From Arthrobacter sp. MYb213 (GTDB taxonomy: Bacteria > Actinomycetota > Actinomycetes > Actinomycetales > Micrococcaceae): 64,000 nt of DNA. The notes under the pieces are model-generated. The model saw only the letters and a list, made by a program, of their open reading frames with translations, had not been told where the DNA came from and did no database searches. The stretch is taken from the NCBI RefSeq assembly GCF_002979915.1, contig NZ_PCQA01000005.1, forward strand, positions 231,821 through 295,820, in the 5' to 3' direction. Each line of letters opens with the position of its first letter. Position 1 is the first letter of the stretch. Shown one piece after another: positions 60,336 through 64,000 of this stretch. The position numbers were made by a program, and so were the translations under genes.

Positions 60336-61748
60336 ATGGGAAATGTGAGCGCAGATCCTAGGAATAAAGCAACCCGTTTAGTAATCCTCGGTGGTGGACC
60401 AGGTGGCTATGAAGCTGCCATGGGAGCCGCCCAACTAGGTGCCAATGTCACCGTGGTGGAACGTGCAGGGATGGGTGGTTCGGCGGTTCTTACCGACGTC
60501 GTACCGTCAAAAACCCTCATTGCCACCGCTGACGCGGTACGCCGTGTCCAGCACGCGGAAACCTTCGGTGTACACATCGAGGGTATCGATGACGCGCAAA
60601 CCGACTTCTCGGTGGTCAACCACCGATTGCTGGAACTCGCCAAGGAGCAGTCCAGCGACATTCGTACCGGCCTAGAACGTGCCGGAGTGCGTATTGTGGT
60701 CGGCGAAGGCCGTCTCCTAGACCGTAAAAACATCGCCGTAAGTCACCCAGATGGTTCGGAACAGACCATCGAAGCAGACGCAATTTTGCTGGCTGTCGGT
60801 GCCCACCCGCGTGAACTTCCTACCGCCAAACCAGATGGCGAGCGCATCTTCAACTGGACCCAGATTTATAACATGAACGAGGTGCCAGAGCACCTGATCG
60901 TCGTTGGTTCCGGTGTTACCGGTGCAGAGTTCGCTTCCGCCTACAATCTCCTAGGCGCCAAGGTGACCTTAGTCTCCTCGCGTGATCGTGTGCTTCCGGG
61001 CGAGGATGCAGACGCCGCGGCAGTACTGGAAGACACTTTCAAAGAAAACGGTGTAAACGTTGTCTCACAGGCTCGCGCCGAGGGCGTCGAGCGTAAGGGC
61101 GATAAGGTCTTCGTTTCGTTGGCAGACGGCCGAGTGCTTGAAGGAAGCCACTGCCTGATTGCAGTTGGCGGTATTCCTAACACCGAAGGTCTGGGACTAG
61201 AAGAAGTTGGCGTGCAGCTAACTGATTCTGGCCACATCAAGGTTGATGGCGTTTCACGCACCACCGTGACGAACATTTATTCGGCCGGTGACTGCACCGG
61301 TGTCTTCGCGTTGGCGTCGGTAGCAGCTATGCAGGGGCGTATCGCCGTAGCTCACTTGCTAGGTGACTCAGTGAAGCCATTGGATTTGAATCTGGTCTCC
61401 TCGAACGTCTTTACTTCCCCGGAAATTGCCACGGTTGGTGTTTCCCAGCGGGCAGTAGCCGAAGGCAAATACCAGGCCAACATCATCAAGGTAGATCTGA
61501 ACACGAACGCTCGTGCAAAGATGATGAACGTTGAAAAGGGCTTCGTGAAAATCGTTTCACGCAAGGGTTCGGGAACCGTTATTGGTGGCGTTGTCGTTGC
61601 ACCACGTGCCAGTGAGCTCATCTTCTCACTCGCGCTCGCCGTGCAAAACAGCTTGCACGTAGATGATGTCGCGGAAACCTTCTCGGTTTACCCATCCTTG
61701 TCAGGTTCGTTGGCTGAAGCTGCGCGACGGTTGCACCGCCGTATGTAG
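60336..61748 (+). CDS. lpdA: NAD(P)H-quinone dehydrogenase, LpdA-like flavoprotein
   Basis: A 470-residue flavoprotein of the disulfide-reductase superfamily: RLVILGGGPGGYEAAMGAAQ for FAD, HLIVVGSGVTGAEFASAYN for NAD(P), SAGDCTGVFALASVAAMQG for flavin, and the dimerisation domain. The redox-active Cys pair is absent: GMGGSAVLTDVVPSKTLIA has no CxxxxC, as in M. tuberculosis LpdA (Rv3303c), which reduces quinones. So quinone reduction rather than lipoamide is expected. ATG 60336 with a plausible upstream purine run. Confidence 0.93.
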   Translation: MGNVSADPRNKATRLVILGGGPGGYEAAMGAAQLGANVTVVERAGMGGSAVLTDVVPSKTLIATADAVRRVQHAETFGVHIEGIDDAQTDFSVVNHRLLELAKEQSSDIRTGLERAGVRIVVGEGRLLDRKNIAVSHPDGSEQTIEADAILLAVGAHPRELPTAKPDGERIFNWTQIYNMNEVPEHLIVVGSGVTGAEFASAYNLLGAKVTLVSSRDRVLPGEDADAAAVLEDTFKENGVNVVSQARAEGVERKGDKVFVSLADGRVLEGSHCLIAVGGIPNTEGLGLEEVGVQLTDSGHIKVDGVSRTTVTNIYSAGDCTGVFALASVAAMQGRIAVAHLLGDSVKPLDLNLVSSNVFTSPEIATVGVSQRAVAEGKYQANIIKVDLNTNARAKMMNVEKGFVKIVSRKGSGTVIGGVVVAPRASELIFSLALAVQNSLHVDDVAETFSVYPSLSGSLAEAARRLHRRM

Positions 61749-61765
61749 TTTCACCCGTTCCGAGT

Positions 61766-61807
61766 AAAAGCCGGGCTTCCTGATGTGATCAGGAAGCCCG
61801 GCTTTTT
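61766..61807 (+). terminator. Terminator after lpdA
   Basis: An 18-bp perfect stem, AAAAGCCGGGCTTCCTGA / TCAGGAAGCCCGGCTTTT, with TGTGA loop and T tail, 17 bp after the stop. Confidence 0.93.
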
Positions 61808-61866
61808 CAGTTTTCGGGTTCCACTGCAATCTGCGCTGCCAGCCACGTTCAAATTTAGCGGAATTT

Positions 61867-61932
61867 GTGTGAAGCGCTTCACACGCGGACACGTTTTTGG
61901 TATAAGCGCCGCTGGGATCTGAAGCTCTTCAG
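61867..61932 (+). promoter_or_regulatory. LacI/GalR-type operator pair upstream of MHS transporter
   Basis: GTGTGAAGCGCTTCACAC at 61867-61884 is a perfect 18-bp palindrome with the central CG typical of LacI/GalR-family sites. CTGAAGCTCTTCAG at 61919-61932 is a near copy. They lie about 180-245 bp before the transporter gene. Confidence 0.65.
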
Positions 61933-62005
61933 TCTCATTATTTTGAAGTGATTTTTCAGCAGGTCAGCGTCCAAACTCAAGGTCAAAATAACTTGATGAA
62001 AGAAA

Positions 62006-62026
62006 TGTGTCCGAATGTTGGACACA
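62006..62026 (+). promoter_or_regulatory. Second inverted repeat upstream of MHS transporter
   Basis: TGTGTCC (62006-62012) and GGACACA (62020-62026) form 7-bp arms with a 7-bp spacer, closer to the gene than the LacI-type sites. It could be the operator of a second regulator, such as a GntR or IclR protein; no cognate gene is in view. Confidence 0.5.
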
Positions 62027-62110
62027 AGTATCCACATGCTGGTCAGTTCGACGTACCATTATTGAAGTCATAAACGAGCCTTTATTCGCATCCTAGAAGG
62101 AGCCGCCAGC

Positions 62111-63499
62111 ATGTCGCAGGCTAACCAGACAGTAGCGCCAAAGGAAAACACCAGGGGTCGCGTGCTGTTCGCCAGCATGATCGGCACCACCGTCGAATTC
62201 TTCGACTTTTATGCTTACGCCACCGCGTCGGTATTGGTTTTCCCCACGCTGTTCTTCCCTAACGCAACGCCTATTAACGCCATTTTGTCTTCCTTTGCCA
62301 TCTTTGGTGTGGCATTCGTTGCGCGCCCGCTTGGCTCCATAATCTTCGGCCACTACGGCGACAGGTTGGGACGTAAGGGAACTCTGGTTGCGTCATTGCT
62401 TCTGATGGGTATCGCTACCTTCCTGATGGGCTTCCTGCCTGCTGCGCAGGGGCACTGGACGATCCTCGCACCGCTGGCTTTGGTGATTTTGCGTTTCGCT
62501 CAGGGCCTGGCGCTTGGTGGCGAATGGTCTGGCGCGGCATTGCTTGCCACGGAGAACGCTCCAAAGAACAAGAGAGCTATCTACGGCACCTTCCCGCAAT
62601 TGGGAGCACCGGTCGGCTTTATCCTGTCTAACCTGATCTTCGTGGTCCTGCAGACCACTTTGACCGCAGAGCAGTTCTTAGCTTGGGGCTGGCGCGTACC
62701 GTTCTACTTCTCCGCCGTTATGGTGGTCATTGGCCTGTGGGTACGTTTGAAGCTCGTTGAATCCTTGTCATTCCAGAAGGTACTTAACGAGAAGAAGGTT
62801 GTAAAATCGCCTTTCTCGGTCACGATGAAACACCACTGGCGCCCAACTCTGGCCGGTACCTTCATCATGTTGGCTACCTACGTGCTGTTCTACCTCATGA
62901 CCTCGTTCACCCTGACATACGGCACTACAGCTTCATCGGTTGAACAAGGGGAGGCTACTGCGAAGGCGGCCGGCAAAACCTTTAACGCTGAAGGATTTGT
63001 TCCAGGTCTGGGAATTGAACGCCCAACCTTCCTGACCATGCTGATTATCGGTGTCGTATTCTTCGGTATTTTCACCATGGTTTCGGGACCGTTGGCCGAG
63101 AAATTTGGCCGTCGTAAGTTCTTGATTTGGGTTACCATCGGAATTCTAATTTTCGGTTTAGCCTGGACGCTATTCTTCGGCCCCGGACAAGCTGCAGCGA
63201 TGGCAGGTCTGATTGTCGGTTTCACCCTCATGGGTCTAACTTTCGGTCCGATGGCCTCATATTTGCCTGAGCTTTTCCCTTCCAACGTGCGTTACACCGG
63301 ATCCGCGGTTGCTTACAACCTGTCCTCGGTCATTGGTGCAGCTCCGGCTTCGTTCGTGGCAATCGCGTTGTGGAGCGCAGGAAATGGCAGCACGACGGGT
63401 GTGGGCATCTACCTGGCAATTGCCGCCGTACTCACCTTGGTGGCGCTGTTCCTTACCCGTGACACCAAAGATGTAGATATGGAAGAGTTCGTCGAGTAA
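62111..63499 (+). CDS. MHS-family MFS transporter (ProP/ShiA/citrate type)
   Basis: A 462-residue metabolite:H+ symporter with twelve helices: the MHS opening GTTVEFFDFYAYATASVLVF, the loop GHYGDRLGRKGTLVASLL, RFAQGLALGGEWSGAALL and the late GPMASYLPELFPSNVRYTG are all present. Substrates for this group are organic acids, betaine or shikimate; here unknown. An unusual polar insert of about 30 residues lies near 270-300 (GEATAKAAGKTFNAEGF). It ends near a hairpin terminator; upstream are two kinds of operators. Confidence 0.9.
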   Translation: MSQANQTVAPKENTRGRVLFASMIGTTVEFFDFYAYATASVLVFPTLFFPNATPINAILSSFAIFGVAFVARPLGSIIFGHYGDRLGRKGTLVASLLLMGIATFLMGFLPAAQGHWTILAPLALVILRFAQGLALGGEWSGAALLATENAPKNKRAIYGTFPQLGAPVGFILSNLIFVVLQTTLTAEQFLAWGWRVPFYFSAVMVVIGLWVRLKLVESLSFQKVLNEKKVVKSPFSVTMKHHWRPTLAGTFIMLATYVLFYLMTSFTLTYGTTASSVEQGEATAKAAGKTFNAEGFVPGLGIERPTFLTMLIIGVVFFGIFTMVSGPLAEKFGRRKFLIWVTIGILIFGLAWTLFFGPGQAAAMAGLIVGFTLMGLTFGPMASYLPELFPSNVRYTGSAVAYNLSSVIGAAPASFVAIALWSAGNGSTTGVGIYLAIAAVLTLVALFLTRDTKDVDMEEFVE

Positions 63500-63517
63500 T
63501 TTCGGCTGAAAATCTTC

Positions 63518-63566
63518 AAGATGGCGTGTAGTGCAGTCCGCAAGGATTCGCATTACACGCCATCTT
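63518..63566 (+). terminator. Terminator after MHS transporter
   Basis: AAGATGGCGTGTA (63518-63530) pairs with TACACGCCATCTT (63554-63566), with partial pairing inside, followed by TCATTTGT. Confidence 0.85.
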
Positions 63567-63634
63567 TCATTTGTCCTTAGGCAGGACTACAGGGCAAAAC
63601 GGCTGCCGTGGGTCTGGCGTGGGTTCAGAGAATT

Positions 63635-63882
63635 TAGTGAACGAAAATTTCGTTCACTACCAACCGCAGGTTCGAACTTACATCCGGGGCTGATAGCCAA
63701 TCCGGTTGTTGTAGATAGGGGCGAGGGGCCACTGGCAAAAACTTTCGTTCGGGGCCGAAACTTGGAACCAATACCGCATGCCACGGCGAAGTGCCCGAAG
63801 TAAGTCGCCCGCGCTGGCTGTAGCCAGCAACAAGGTTCGAAGGTCCCGGCCAGATAAGTGAACGAAATTTTCATTCACTTAT
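63635..63882. repeat. MITE-like element bounded by near-identical palindromes
   Basis: The left palindrome at 63635-63659 (TAGTGAACGAAAATTTCGTT then CACTA) and the right one at 63854-63882 (ATAAGTGAACGAAATTTTCA then TTCACTTAT) are both near-perfect and share GTGAACGAAA / TTTCGTTCAC. Inward of each lies GGTTCGAA in opposite sense. The 195-bp middle has no credible gene. Overall a 248-bp inverted-repeat-bounded unit. Confidence 0.5.
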
Positions 63883-63892
63883 GCTGCTTTCA

Positions 63893-63914
63893 GTCAGGAC
63901 CTTAATGTCCTGAC
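63893..63914. terminator. Hairpin near window end, possible terminator
   Basis: GTCAGGAC-CTTAAT-GTCCTGAC is a perfect 8-bp stem, followed by GCTGACGGCGTTTTTCG. Nothing upstream requires it, so it may belong to a gene outside the window. Confidence 0.4.
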
Positions 63915-64000
63915 GCTGACGGCGTTTTTCGTTCAGTCAAAGACTAGGCCTAGAGAACCAGCAAACAACACCAAAAGAACCAGACACCACCCCGGTTCAG

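Overview
The window looks like chromosome of a high-GC Gram-positive actinobacterium of the Micrococcaceae (Arthrobacter or Glutamicibacter type). The pointers are family-level recognition of the proteins: two mycothiol-dependent maleylpyruvate-isomerase-like enzymes, a CmtR-type ArsR repressor, SufS-SufU iron-sulfur assembly genes, a cysteine-less LpdA-type quinone reductase, frequent GTG/TTG starts, and the core order rsmA-ispE ... ABC-F ATPase-tRNA-Gln-glmU-prs-rplY-pth ... mfd. Species identity is inference.

Layout. Bases 1-1790 hold the end of rsmA and ispE. Bases 1.9-7.6 kb hold a flavin amine oxidase-like gene, a copper-efflux operon (copZ-copA) behind two CsoR-type operators, a CsoR/CstR-family repressor lacking the copper histidine, a divergent 58-residue mini zinc-ribbon gene and a mycothiol-enzyme homologue. 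Bases 8.6-12 kb carry a GC-richer metal-resistance operon (cmtR, P1B-4-like ATPase, lspA). Bases 12-41.3 kb are an accessory region of mostly single small genes on both strands: eight GNAT acetyltransferases (one a tandem), RidA, two NTF2-like proteins, a methyltransferase, PhzF, LD-carboxypeptidase, SRPBCC protein, aminoglycoside-phosphotransferase-like kinase, glutathione peroxidase, two SDR/epimerases, lipoproteins, a three-gene MacAB-like ABC system with a lipoprotein, an SOS-mutagenesis pair with truncated umuC, and two paralogous secreted precursors. Bases 41.5-64 kb return to housekeeping genes: ABC-F, tRNA-Gln, glmU, prs, rplY, pth, sufS-sufU, nhaA, mfd, a nucleoside-salvage run (punA, phosphosugar mutase, deoC), lpdA and an MHS-family transporter.

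The most unusual signal is a family of about 20 degenerate palindromes between 8.85 and 40.3 kb, with arms like GTCCCGTA / TACGGGAC and often an AGG-TT-CCT core. They mostly lie just 3' of the small single genes. One acetyltransferase is present twice in opposite orientations 14 kb apart, and the adjacent palindrome is duplicated with it, which suggests a gene-plus-palindrome unit that moves or duplicates together. No integrase or transposase is visible. A second signal is a 21-bp motif found about 100 bp upstream of both secreted-precursor genes. Identifications come from reading the sequence; no database search was possible.
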